NCBI RefSeq assembly: GCF_021117405.1
Contig: NZ_CP088251.1
Span: 930,001 to 994,000 of the forward strand
Reading direction: 5' to 3'
Source of the DNA: Frateuria edaphi
GTDB lineage: Bacteria; Pseudomonadota; Gammaproteobacteria; Xanthomonadales; Rhodanobacteraceae
Length of the DNA stretch: 64,000 bases
Shown here: one piece after another, positions 41,692 to 50,067 of the stretch
Layout of the letters: each line of letters starts with the position of its first letter
Numbering within the stretch: position 1 is the first letter of the stretch
Position numbers and translations under genes: made by a program
The notes under the pieces: model-generated
The model's database searches: none
Told to the model about the DNA's origin: nothing
What the model saw: only the letters and a program-made list of their open reading frames with translations

Positions 41692-42746
41692 AACAGCAAC
41701 CGGCAATCATGATCGATGGGCGCCGGATCGCCCCGGATGAGTCGCCGTATGTCATTGCGGAGCTCTCGGCCAACCACGGAGGCAGCCTGGACAAGGCTCT
41801 GCGGCTGGTCGATGCGGCAAAAACGGCTGGGGCGGATGCGGTCAAGCTGCAGACCTATCGCCCCGACACGATCACGCTCGACAGCGATGCCGAGCCGTTC
41901 CGCATCCATGGCGGTTTATGGGACGGACGCACGCTCTACGAGTTATACGAAGAGGCGCACACGCCTTGGGAGTGGCACAAGCCGTTGTTCGACCATGCGC
42001 GCGAGTTGGGCATAACCATGTTCAGTTCACCCTTCGACCGCAGCGCGGTGGATCTGCTGGAAGACCTGAACGCGCCGGCCTACAAGATCGCTTCCTTTGA
42101 AGCGGTGGACCTACCGCTGATCCGATATGTGGCGGGGACCGGCAAGCCGATGATTCTGTCCACAGGCATGGCCGATGCCGATGAAATCCAGGAGGCCATC
42201 GATGCGGCGCGTGACAGTGGCTGCCGGCAGCTTGCGGTGTTGCATTGCGTGAGCGGCTACCCCGCTCCGGCCGCCGATTACAAGCTCCGCACGATCCCGG
42301 ACATGATCGATCGTTTCGGCCTGGTGACTGGCCTGTCCGATCATACGCTCGACAACGCTACCGCGATTGCCAGTGTCGCGCTCGGCGCCGCGCTCGTGGA
42401 AAAGCACTTCACTCTCGATAGGGAGGGCGGCGGGCCGGACGACAGTTTTTCCTTAGAGCCTGCCCAGTTCGAAGCACTGTGCAGGGGAGTTCGCACGGCG
42501 TGGCAAGCGCTGGGCGAGATCGACTATGGCCGCAAGTCGAGTGAGAGCGGAAACGTGCAGTTCCGTCGCTCGCTGTATTTCGTCAAGGCCTTGAAGGCGG
42601 GTGACGTGATCGGGAGCGACGCCATTCGCAGCGTCCGCCCTGGCCACGGATTGCCGCCGAAGCATCTGGACCGGGTCATTGGCAGGAAACTCGCCAGGTC
42701 AGTGTGTGCCAACACGCCCGTTTCCTGGGAAGACCTCGCTCCATGA
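41688..42746 (+). CDS. pseI: Pseudaminic acid synthase PseI
   Basis: A 352-residue enzyme of the NeuB superfamily that condenses phosphoenolpyruvate with the 2,4-diacetamido-trideoxy-L-altrose to give pseudaminic acid. The TIM barrel (about 1-280) has VIAELSANHGGSLDKAL, AVKLQTYRPDTITLD, FSSPFDRSAVDLLE and KIASFEAVDLPLI. The C-terminal SAF (antifreeze-like) domain (about 285-352) reads RSLYFVKALKAGDVIG and RPGHGLPPKHLD. ATG 41688 overlaps the pseG-pseH stop. The Tyr-Arg-Pro-Asp-Thr stretch is typical of PseI as opposed to NeuB. Confidence 0.95.
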   Translation: MKQQPAIMIDGRRIAPDESPYVIAELSANHGGSLDKALRLVDAAKTAGADAVKLQTYRPDTITLDSDAEPFRIHGGLWDGRTLYELYEEAHTPWEWHKPLFDHARELGITMFSSPFDRSAVDLLEDLNAPAYKIASFEAVDLPLIRYVAGTGKPMILSTGMADADEIQEAIDAARDSGCRQLAVLHCVSGYPAPAADYKLRTIPDMIDRFGLVTGLSDHTLDNATAIASVALGAALVEKHFTLDREGGGPDDSFSLEPAQFEALCRGVRTAWQALGEIDYGRKSSESGNVQFRRSLYFVKALKAGDVIGSDAIRSVRPGHGLPPKHLDRVIGRKLARSVCANTPVSWEDLAP

Positions 42747-42771
42747 GCGGGCAGGCTGTCGGATCTCTGGC

Positions 42772-43755
42772 ATGACAGGCAAGGCATCCGTACTCGTCGG
42801 ATTTACCCCGTTCCATCTGCTACCGATGAGGGAGGTCCTACCGCGCATCGAGGGTGATACGTATGTCTTCCATCCGGACTTGCGTGGCACCCGCACCTGG
42901 TTTCGCGAAGGGACGGTGCGTTTCCTTGGGCGATGCGATGAGCCGTCCCGCCAACGCCTCGCGAAATATTTCCTTGCCGGGCGCGACATCGACCGATTGG
43001 CCAAAAAGCACGGCAAGGTCGACGTCTACGTGCCGCATCCGTACAACCCGCTCTCCAACCACGCGTTCTTCCACCCGCGAGCGGGCGACCGGTACGTCTA
43101 TCAGGATGGCTTGCTGAATTATTACGACGCGATGAGTCCGTTGGGCTCCTGGCGCACGCGGTTCGAACGAAAGGCGAAGGCGATGTTCGCGGGCCTGCGG
43201 TACCGGACTTACACCGGCCACCTCAGCGGCATCGAGAGCCAGACGATTTCCGGAGGGTTCTTCAGCCATCCCGACCGGATCGTGATGGCAGATCGATTCC
43301 CGGTGCTGACGCGCATCGGGTTTCAGCAGGCCCGCCCGTCCTCCGGGAAGGCGGATGGCACTCTGTTTCTGGACCAGCCGATCGAAGAGGTCGTGGGTGC
43401 GGAACTGGCGGCCGATCTGCGGAGGAAGACGGTGGCGTACGTCAACGCCCTGGGTGGCAGCGTTTACTACAAGCCGCACTATGCGCAGAAGCTGGAGAGG
43501 TCGTTGCATCCGGCCTGGCGTGTGGTCGATGCCGATCTCGCAGCCGAGCCCGCCGAAACCGTAGTACCGCGCCTGGGCGTGTCCAACGTAGTAAGCTTTT
43601 TTACATCTGCGTTGGCAAACATCGCGGTCAGTTGCGACGGCGTGATTTGCCATGCGACGGCTGCGCACCTGGTACCGATACGGGTCGATGGTCGACCGAG
43701 CACGCTCGCGGAACTGTTGTCGGCATTTGGCGTGAAGGCGGTCGAACTGCCTTAG
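42772..43755 (+). CDS. Sialyltransferase-like protein, candidate pseudaminyltransferase
   Basis: A 327-residue protein I do not assign with certainty. ATG 42772 starts MTGKASVLVGFTPFHLLPM, which fits a GT-B Rossmann strand. Features: DGLLNYYDAMSP (an Asp-Gly motif like the catalytic D/E-D/E-G of GT52 and bacterial polysialyltransferases), YYKPHYAQKLE (HP-like motif with Lys-Pro-His) and VVSFFTSALANIAV (a Ser/Thr-rich S-motif). That order is shared by the bacterial sialyltransferase families. With a CMP-Pse pathway directly upstream, transfer of Pse from CMP-Pse is the simplest role. It ends against the converging flippase gene with overlapping stop codons. Confidence 0.6.
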   Translation: MTGKASVLVGFTPFHLLPMREVLPRIEGDTYVFHPDLRGTRTWFREGTVRFLGRCDEPSRQRLAKYFLAGRDIDRLAKKHGKVDVYVPHPYNPLSNHAFFHPRAGDRYVYQDGLLNYYDAMSPLGSWRTRFERKAKAMFAGLRYRTYTGHLSGIESQTISGGFFSHPDRIVMADRFPVLTRIGFQQARPSSGKADGTLFLDQPIEEVVGAELAADLRRKTVAYVNALGGSVYYKPHYAQKLERSLHPAWRVVDADLAAEPAETVVPRLGVSNVVSFFTSALANIAVSCDGVICHATAAHLVPIRVDGRPSTLAELLSAFGVKAVELP

Positions 43756-45032
43756 GGCGTCGCGCGGGCATCAACCCGTGGCGCTCCCGATCGTACCAGC
43801 GACCATATGAGCAGCGCGCTGGCGGCCTGCGTGACCAGGATCGTTGCAACCGCACCGTCGAGCCCAAATCGCGGTACGAAGAAGCTAGCCGTGGCTACCA
43901 GCAACACCATGCCTGCCAGTTGCGCCAGCACCCTCAGGTAGCGTCGATGGCTAGTTACCAGTACGTTGCAGCCAAGCGTGTAGAGGCCATAGATGAGCGG
44001 CAGTGGCGCGAGCCAACGTGTCGCAAGTGCGGCACCCGAAAATTGCACGCCAAGCAACAGCGGCAGTATGTCACCCAGCACCCAGGCGGCCAGTGCCGCG
44101 GCCAGTCCGTACACACAGGTCGCGACGAGCATCCGACGGACCAATCCGCCGTGTTGCCCGCGATCGTCCGAGTAAGCGCGAAACAGCCGAGGCAGAACCG
44201 CCATGCCCAAGGACGTCGCGGGGACCGCGAGTACGGAAACCAGCCGATAGGCCGAGCTGTAGATGCCGGCAATCTCGCTATTGCCGAGCTTCAAGACCAG
44301 GGTCTTGTCCAGCGATGTCATTCCGGTTTCGACCAGGCGCATCAGCGAGAAGCCCATCCCTTCCCGCACGTCTCGTTTGCCGAGGGAGAACGCCGTTGCC
44401 TTCGGCGACAGTAGCCGGTAGACCAGCGTGGTCGCGCACGCCGCGGCCAGCATCGAACCGACCGCATGGAAGGGCAGGTATGAAGCCAGTACCCGCTGAG
44501 GGGCAAAAGCCTGGAATGCCCCAACGGCCAGAATGTTCCCGGCCGGAATGAAAGTGTAAAGGGCGCCCGCCCAGCCCATGCGCTCGTGGGCTTGGAAAGC
44601 GTAACTGGCGATTATGGTCAACGGAAAGCAAACGAGTTCCGGCAGGCCTATGGCCGCGTACGCGAGCATGCCGATCCCGGCATCGAGGACCAGGGGACCG
44701 ATGGTCAGGTAGATGGCCATCAGGAATGCACCGCTGACGCACGCCAGGACCAACGCACGTTTCCAACATGCACCAAATACCGTGTGGTCACGCGAAGTGT
44801 CTTGCAGCATCAGCACGCCAAAGCCGAGGCCGGTGAGGGCGCCCAGCGTAGTGGCGAGCCCCGCGAGGCCCGCAAACTCGCCATACCCCTTTGGGCCGAT
44901 GGCGCGCGCGATCATGACTACCCAGCAGGCTTGCGCAGCGACCCGTGCCGCCATCCAACCGGTTGTCAGGACCGTGTTGCGTGCGAGCCGACCGGTAGGG
45001 ATGCGCTCGAGCAGGGATGCGAAAGTCCGCAT
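43752..45032 (-). CDS. wzx: Polysaccharide flippase of the MVF/Wzx type
   Basis: A 426-residue integral membrane protein with about twelve transmembrane helices, whose pattern (ARNTVLTTGWMAARVAAQACW, then YGEFAGLAGLATTLGALTGLG, and later ELVCFPLTIIA) is that of Wzx/RfbX lipid-linked oligosaccharide flippases. The central basic cytoplasmic turn KATAFSLGKRDVREGM is typical. It is the last gene of the pilA-GT-C-GT-C minus-strand run, 40 bp after the GT-C gene. It should move the lipid-linked glycan to the periplasm. It has no Wzy or WaaL partner in the window. Confidence 0.85.
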   Translation of the reverse strand: MRTFASLLERIPTGRLARNTVLTTGWMAARVAAQACWVVMIARAIGPKGYGEFAGLAGLATTLGALTGLGFGVLMLQDTSRDHTVFGACWKRALVLACVSGAFLMAIYLTIGPLVLDAGIGMLAYAAIGLPELVCFPLTIIASYAFQAHERMGWAGALYTFIPAGNILAVGAFQAFAPQRVLASYLPFHAVGSMLAAACATTLVYRLLSPKATAFSLGKRDVREGMGFSLMRLVETGMTSLDKTLVLKLGNSEIAGIYSSAYRLVSVLAVPATSLGMAVLPRLFRAYSDDRGQHGGLVRRMLVATCVYGLAAALAAWVLGDILPLLLGVQFSGAALATRWLAPLPLIYGLYTLGCNVLVTSHRRYLRVLAQLAGMVLLVATASFFVPRFGLDGAVATILVTQAASALLIWSLVRSGAPRVDARATP

Positions 45033-45072
45033 GCGGCTATATCACGAAGGTGTGGAGGTCGACCATCTGGCG

Positions 45073-47052
45073 TCACCCGCTGTGCAACAGGGAACGCAGC
45101 TCGGCCAGGCTGCGGTCGAGGCGCCCTCCGACATTCAGCGATTGTAATTGCTTGATTGCCTGGCCCGCGTCGGAATAGCGGTCCATCGCAATCAGCATGC
45201 GCGTCACTGTTATCAGGTAGGCAGGTTCGTCGGGCGCAGCTTTTGCCGCTTGTTCGGTCATGCGAAGGCCGAGCGGTTTGTCACTCAGCACGTTCCAGGC
45301 GTAGTCGCCGTAGATGGCCAGCAAACGGGCATGGGGCCCCGGGTGTGCCATGGCAGAATGAAATGCTTCGACCATGCGCTGCGTAGGCAGGTTGCAATAG
45401 CGCTCGCGTGCACACTGGGTCAGCGCGCCCAGCGAACTCTCATCCTGCACCCCTGGCTGACGCGCTTTCAACTTGGCGATGAGGCTGTCCCACCAGATCT
45501 CCTTGCTAGGAAGGCCCATGCGCGCATTCATGAAGATGAGCGCCTGCTCCGGGAGTATCGGACTCTTGGGGAGACGCATCGCGCGCTCCAATGGCGCATA
45601 CGCGAGCTGCGTGAAAGGTGAGCCCGGGTCGTAGTGAGAGTAGATGATGTACGTACGTCCCAGCTCGTACTGGGCGCGTGGCGAAGCCGGCGCGCGGCCG
45701 GCCAGTTCGGTGGCCAAACGAAGCGGATCGCCCCAGGCATGGGCCGTCAGCGCGGTTTGCGCTGTCCAGAAAATGATCAGTCCGCCGAGCGCCACATAAC
45801 GGGGCAGGGCAAGCGGGAGGGCGTACCGGCTGGCTTCGTCGGCGGCTGGTATGTCGTTCCGCCGGCGGGGCGCGGCAAGCAGGGGAACGATCGCCAGGAG
45901 CAGCCCCAGGCTGGCAAAGTAATTGCGATGCTCGTAGATGAGTTCGAGTGGCAGGACGGTCCCGGTAAGGAGATGGCAGCCCAGGAACCACAGGATGCCC
46001 AGAGCGACCAACGGACGCCTGCGCCGCGTCCACAGGGCGGCCCCAAGTAGCGACGCCAACGAAAGCAGCGCGGTTAACGTCGTCCACGGCTGAAGCAAGC
46101 CGGAGGACGGTGCGAAGTCGTCGTGGTAGAAGGACAGCGCCTCGGGCGTGGGCAGAAGCGTCCATCCGATGTAGTCGGCGACGATGCGCGCCTCGCTCCA
46201 CAGGCGCGTGGCCAGCGTGAAATCCCGGGTCGACCAGTTTGCGGCATCGAACACGCCCGGCAGCAGCCAGGCAAGCCCCGCGGCAAGAGGCAGGACGAGG
46301 ACCACCAGGAACATGCTGGCGATGGTCCGGTCCAGACGCCCGCTCCTGTCGCGGAAACCGAATACCAGCCATTCGGCAAGGGCCGCATAAAGCGGCAGCA
46401 TCACGGCGGTCTCCTTTGCCAGCAGCCCCAGCACCGTGCCCACGACCAGACTGGCGGCGGCGACGATGTAGAAGTGCCAGCCGCCCGCATCGCCGGGTGT
46501 CTCCCGCAGCCTGCTGCGCGCGTGAACGTAGCCGACCAGGCCTAGCAGGACGAAAAGATTCGCCATGCTCTCCATGCGCTGTACCACGTAGAGCACGCCG
46601 GTAAGGTTGATCGGCAGCAACAGCCACGCACCGGCGATCAGCGCGGCCAGCCAACCTGCCGGCCGCTTACCATGGAAGCGAAGCAGCAAGGCGTTGACGA
46701 GTGCGAACGCAGCCAGCCCGTTGAGGAGATGGATCACCAGATTGGTGAGCTTCATCCAGTAGGGATCGAGTCCGCCGACGAGATAGTTCGCGGCGAAACT
46801 GAGCGACGCCAGCGGTCGCTTGAACTCGCTCGACGGTGAAGACAGCGCGGCGCGCACCAGGGAAGCCAGACTGGCGTCATGTGGTTGGACGCCAGGGTTG
46901 TCCACGATGTTCGGGTAGTCGTCGAATAGCCAGCCGCCACGGAGTCCCTCGGCATAGACGACGACGGTCAGCGCCATGGCGAACAACAGCAACCACCTGG
47001 GATGACCGGCCAGGAAAACCAGCGTCGACCGGCGGGAAAAAACCAGCTTCAT
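45073..47052 (-). CDS. TMTC-like GT-C membrane protein with TPR tail (paralog 1)
   Basis: A 659-residue protein. ATG 47052 has AGGAAC behind it. About 11-12 hydrophobic helices fill residues 15-440. The first periplasmic loop has GGWLFDDYPNIVDNPG, the paired-Asp pattern (FDDYxNIxxN) of TMTC/DPM-dependent mannosyltransferases, with LGLLAKETAVMLPLYAAL and LELIYEHRNYFASLG later. The rest (about 450-650) is helical and resembles TPR repeats. A sister gene with the same layout lies upstream. GT-C enzymes of this kind use polyprenyl-phosphate sugars and move sugar to protein Ser/Thr, so it is a candidate pilin O-glycosyltransferase. Confidence 0.75.
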   Translation of the reverse strand: MKLVFSRRSTLVFLAGHPRWLLLFAMALTVVVYAEGLRGGWLFDDYPNIVDNPGVQPHDASLASLVRAALSSPSSEFKRPLASLSFAANYLVGGLDPYWMKLTNLVIHLLNGLAAFALVNALLLRFHGKRPAGWLAALIAGAWLLLPINLTGVLYVVQRMESMANLFVLLGLVGYVHARSRLRETPGDAGGWHFYIVAAASLVVGTVLGLLAKETAVMLPLYAALAEWLVFGFRDRSGRLDRTIASMFLVVLVLPLAAGLAWLLPGVFDAANWSTRDFTLATRLWSEARIVADYIGWTLLPTPEALSFYHDDFAPSSGLLQPWTTLTALLSLASLLGAALWTRRRRPLVALGILWFLGCHLLTGTVLPLELIYEHRNYFASLGLLLAIVPLLAAPRRRNDIPAADEASRYALPLALPRYVALGGLIIFWTAQTALTAHAWGDPLRLATELAGRAPASPRAQYELGRTYIIYSHYDPGSPFTQLAYAPLERAMRLPKSPILPEQALIFMNARMGLPSKEIWWDSLIAKLKARQPGVQDESSLGALTQCARERYCNLPTQRMVEAFHSAMAHPGPHARLLAIYGDYAWNVLSDKPLGLRMTEQAAKAAPDEPAYLITVTRMLIAMDRYSDAGQAIKQLQSLNVGGRLDRSLAELRSLLHSG

Positions 47053-47125
47053 CGTTTGATGTTCCTCGGGACGGGACCTCGCCAGTCTAGTGCGCCTCCC
47101 ACCCGGGCATGTCCCGGGCGGCGGG

Positions 47126-49045
47126 CTACCGGGCGGATGCCTGCTTTTCGCGGAGCGCGGCAATCATCTCCCGGTTGATCGCACGATCATCGACAAGCAG
47201 CCGTCGCAACCGCGGCAGGCGGCGGTAGTCGGTGTGCTCAAGCTTGTCGATCGCCTGGTCGTACAAGCCCGCGCTGGCCAGGTACTTCGCCTGGAGCCTG
47301 GGCACCTCCGAATCCGGGTCCGCGGCATAGGTGCGATCCAGCTCCTCCACGGCGAGGTTGAGGTCCCCCTGGTGAACGCCGAGTTGACTGATCTGGTAGT
47401 GGATCATCCCTTGGGCAGTCCCTCCCTTGTAGGCGGGATTGGCCAGCAACGTCTCGGCCAGGACTTTCCACCAAGCCGTATCCAGTGGTGGGCAGCGTCG
47501 GCCTTGGCCCAGCAGGCGCAAGGTATCCATGTTCTCGAAAGCACTCCGGTTCCAGGCCGCCGCCCGCAATGTGCCACGCAGCCGCTCGAGGTCATCGGTC
47601 GTGACCTTCCCCGCAGCGCAACGCAGGTACAGTCGGTTCTCTGCGAGCCCGGCATCACCGGGGCGCTTGTCGAGTGCACGGTCGATGACGCGCACGGCCG
47701 CACCGACTTGGCCACTGTCGTAGAGCGCCTTGGCCAACATGGTTTGCGCGCGGACCGAGCCCGGGTGGCCATTGCCCCATGCGAACGCGAGCCGTTGTTC
47801 GCTGGCCCACACCTGGGAGCTCAACGACGTGGCGATCGTGCTGGCACCGAGCCATAGGGCGGTGGCCGTGTAGGCGAGCGTCCGCCATCCGCTGGGCTGG
47901 AGCAGGCTCAGGCCGATCGCCAGAGCGATGAAGGGGCCCATCACGGGCACGTAGTTCCGGTGCTCGAAGTAGAGCTCCAGCATCACCACGCTGCTTTCCA
48001 GAATCTGTCCGCCGAGGAACCAGAGCACCGCCAGCGCGAGCAACGGGTGGCGCTTGCGCCAATGTAGCGCGACGCCCAGTGCCAGCAGGAGGGCGGCCAC
48101 GGCAAAAGCGGTGGACAGCGGATGGAAGAGGCTCGTCGACTTGGGGAAGTCGTCGTTGTACAGGCCGTACAGGCCGAAGCGTGGAACGAAGGCCTTGGCC
48201 AGATAATCGAGGAGGACGCGGGGCTCGGTGAGCACCCGCTGGTAGAGGGTAAAGTCCCGGAAGGAGCCGGCGTGTGCGAAATCGGGAATGCCCACGAGCA
48301 AGTAAGCGAACACGAACACGACGGCCGGATAGATGAGGCCTCGCCGCAACCATGCCAATCCTCGCGGAAGCTGCTGGATCCTTTGCCGCAACACGGTGGC
48401 GTCCAGGCAAAGGGCATAGAGCGGTAGCAGGATGCCGTTTTCCTTGCTGAGAAAGGCCAGGGCGCTGCAGAGTCCCAGCCCGATCGTCATCCACAACGCC
48501 CGGCGCAGGTTGCTCGCATGTTCCTCCCGGACGGCCTTCAGGTAGGCGAGCAGGCCGGCTAGTACGAACAGCGCCATCAGCAACGTCATGCGCTGGACCA
48601 CGAGCAGGACGGCAGACAGCTGGATCGGACAGATCAGCCACGCCGCGGCCGCCAGCGCTGCCGGCCCGATGGCCGACGGGCGCGGAGCCCTGCCGCTGTC
48701 CACTAGGAAGAGGTCTGCAAGCCGTCGGGTCAGGCAAAACACCAGGACGCCGTTGGCCAGGTGGATGCACAGGTTGACCAGCTTGAAGGCGAAGGGGTCG
48801 TCGGGCCAGGACGGCTTCTGTATGAGGAAGCTGAGCATGGCCAAGGGGCGACCCGGAAACGATCGGGGTTGCGACAGGTAGATGCCTAGGTCGCGCCAGC
48901 TGTGGACGTGATCGATGCTGTCGAGCGCGGCGAGGTTGGGGAAGTCGTCGAAGAGGAACGGCCCGTGCAGCCCGGCCCAGTACATCGTGGCGCACGCTGC
49001 CAGAACGAGCAGCAGCAGGAGGTATGTTCTGGTCGATGCTTGCAT
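47126..49045 (-). CDS. TMTC-like GT-C membrane protein with TPR tail (paralog 2)
   Basis: A 639-residue paralog of the next gene: a membrane part (about 1-420) of 11-12 helices with HGPFLFDDFPNLAALDSIDH in the first loop (DD pair kept), ALAFLSKENGILLPLYAL and MLELYFEHRNYVPVMGP, then TPR-like helices at 440-630 (SGQVGAAVRVIDRALDKRPGD). It is the gene immediately after pilA, separated by 87 bases that contain the pilA terminator. ATG 49045 with only a weak ribosome site (CGGATAG). The likely role is sugar transfer from a lipid donor to a periplasmic target; whether it acts on PilA is inferred only from the position. Confidence 0.75.
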   Translation of the reverse strand: MQASTRTYLLLLLVLAACATMYWAGLHGPFLFDDFPNLAALDSIDHVHSWRDLGIYLSQPRSFPGRPLAMLSFLIQKPSWPDDPFAFKLVNLCIHLANGVLVFCLTRRLADLFLVDSGRAPRPSAIGPAALAAAAWLICPIQLSAVLLVVQRMTLLMALFVLAGLLAYLKAVREEHASNLRRALWMTIGLGLCSALAFLSKENGILLPLYALCLDATVLRQRIQQLPRGLAWLRRGLIYPAVVFVFAYLLVGIPDFAHAGSFRDFTLYQRVLTEPRVLLDYLAKAFVPRFGLYGLYNDDFPKSTSLFHPLSTAFAVAALLLALGVALHWRKRHPLLALAVLWFLGGQILESSVVMLELYFEHRNYVPVMGPFIALAIGLSLLQPSGWRTLAYTATALWLGASTIATSLSSQVWASEQRLAFAWGNGHPGSVRAQTMLAKALYDSGQVGAAVRVIDRALDKRPGDAGLAENRLYLRCAAGKVTTDDLERLRGTLRAAAWNRSAFENMDTLRLLGQGRRCPPLDTAWWKVLAETLLANPAYKGGTAQGMIHYQISQLGVHQGDLNLAVEELDRTYAADPDSEVPRLQAKYLASAGLYDQAIDKLEHTDYRRLPRLRRLLVDDRAINREMIAALREKQASAR

Positions 49046-49082
49046 TGGCTATCCGATCGGGGTTGCGATTAAGCTGGAACGC

Positions 49083-49113
49083 AAAAAAAAAGCCCCTCGT
49101 GGGAGGGGCTTTT
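49083..49113 (-). terminator. Intrinsic terminator after pilA
   Basis: On the minus strand, AGCCCCTCCCACGAGGGGCT (49091-49110) forms an 8-bp GC stem with a four-base loop and is followed by nine T residues (49082-49090). It is one of the clearest terminators in the window. It lies between pilA and the GT-C gene and should give much pilin mRNA but little read-through. Confidence 0.92.
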
Positions 49114-49132
49114 CTGCGCTGGGAGCTAGCGC

Positions 49133-49600
49133 TTACTTCGACTGGCAGGCAGCCGGGAGGTACTTGTCGTCGATGTTGGCGCTGCAAGCCCAAGAGAAGT
49201 TGCCACCGTCCTCAGAGCCCTTGAACGTCGCAACGCCTTTGGCGATACCCTTAGAAACGGAGCCAGCGTCCTTGAACGTCACCGTGATATCGCAGGTAGC
49301 CGACTTGGTGGCGGTGCCAGTGGCGACGTCGGCTTCCTTCACATACTTGCCGGCATAGCTCGCCGTGCTCTTGGGGAACCCGGCGCTGTTGCCGTCGATC
49401 GTCGGGCAGGTCCCCTTCTGGGTCCAGTACTCGGCCACAGCCGTCTTGATGCCGTCAGCAACGGTCTGCGACTCCGAGAACTGCGACTTGGCGACGTAGT
49501 TCTGGTAGGCCGGGATCGCGATGGCGGCCAGGATGGCGATGATCGCGACGACGATCATCAGTTCGATCAGGGTGAAGCCTTTCTGCAGATTCTTTTTCAT
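49133..49600 (-). CDS. pilA: Type IV major pilin PilA
   Basis: A 155-residue type IVa pilin. The leader is MKKNLQKG, cleaved by PilD before F in [20 protein letters not shown], with Glu at +5. Next come the helix ([17 protein letters not shown]) and a globular head with four Cys (two near 61 and 105, and the pair in [14 protein letters not shown] that makes the C-terminal disulfide loop). The head is rich in Ser and Thr ([16 protein letters not shown]), so possible O-glycosylation sites are present. Shine-Dalgarno AAGAGGAACC is 4-13 bases upstream. A sigma-54 promoter is located 125 bp upstream. In related genomes pilA is next to pilB. Confidence 0.97.
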   Translation of the reverse strand: MKKNLQKGFTLIELMIVVAIIAILAAIAIPAYQNYVAKSQFSESQTVADGIKTAVAEYWTQKGTCPTIDGNSAGFPKSTASYAGKYVKEADVATGTATKSATCDITVTFKDAGSVSKGIAKGVATFKGSEDGGNFSWACSANIDDKYLPAACQSK

Positions 49601-49613
49601 GGTGGTTCCTCTT

Positions 49614-49632
49614 AACTGGTTAGCTAACCGTT
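49614..49632 (-). promoter_or_regulatory. Hairpin in the pilA leader next to the ribosome site
   Basis: In the mRNA, AACGGUU pairs with AACC-A-GUU around an AGCU loop (7 pairs, one bulged A; GGTTAGCTAACC is a perfect 12-base palindrome). It ends only a few bases before AAGAGGAACC. It could tune translation or mRNA life. Confidence 0.45.
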
Positions 49633-49725
49633 TGATGCCCCCTGAGCCCCGGTCCCGGATCCCCCTAGGCGGAATCGGACCCCACGTACGCGGTCAGGAA
49701 CGACCAGGAAGCTCGCGGTGAACGA

Positions 49726-49741
49726 AGCAGATTGCGTGCCA
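49726..49741 (-). promoter_or_regulatory. Sigma-54 promoter of pilA
   Basis: The minus strand reads TGGCACGCAATCTGCT. This matches the -24/-12 consensus TGGCAC-N5-TTGCT except at one base, with the correct 10-base GG-GC spacing. Transcription should start near 49714 and give a leader of about 114 bases. RpoN control with PilS-PilR is the known arrangement for pilA in Pseudomonas and Xanthomonas; pilSR are not in the window. Confidence 0.85.
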
Positions 49742-50067
49742 CGCGCACTGCCCCTTTATTGCCGCATAGCTGTAGGCCGGGCGATTGTGCACGCGGTCAC
49801 GAATGTCTACAAGCTGTGAGGTCATGGTTGCGCCCGCTTGCGGAAGCGTGATCCGTGCAACATCGGAGAGGGGTGTCTAAAAGCGGCATCTACTGCCGAA
49901 GTTTGTCAGTGCTCTGCTTTGGACGTCCCTTGGGCCATGCCCGGGCATGCCGTTCTCGGCCTTTCCAAACGCGGCCGTATGGTCACGGAAAGCCTTGGGA
50001 AGTTGCCTTGCGTCCCCGCGCCGCTCCCCCTACCGTGATCCGCTGACCAACCGAAAGGGAATGCCTC

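Larger units (their letters stand above)
49601..50067. other. Intergenic region between pilA and the S9 peptidase gene
   Basis: It holds the pilA leader, the hairpin and the sigma-54 site (49614-49741), then about 330 bases without recognisable features. The short open frames in this stretch have no support. The promoter of the peptidase gene should be within its right part. Confidence 0.6.

Noticed and set aside
43752-49045. Wzy polymerase or PglL-type ligase among the membrane proteins
   Set aside because: The two large membrane proteins carry DD-type GT-C and TPR features without the Wzy_C domain pattern, and the third is a flippase.
49742-50067. Small open frames between pilA and the peptidase gene
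   Set aside because: They are short, have no ribosome sites or conserved features and overlap the leader regions.
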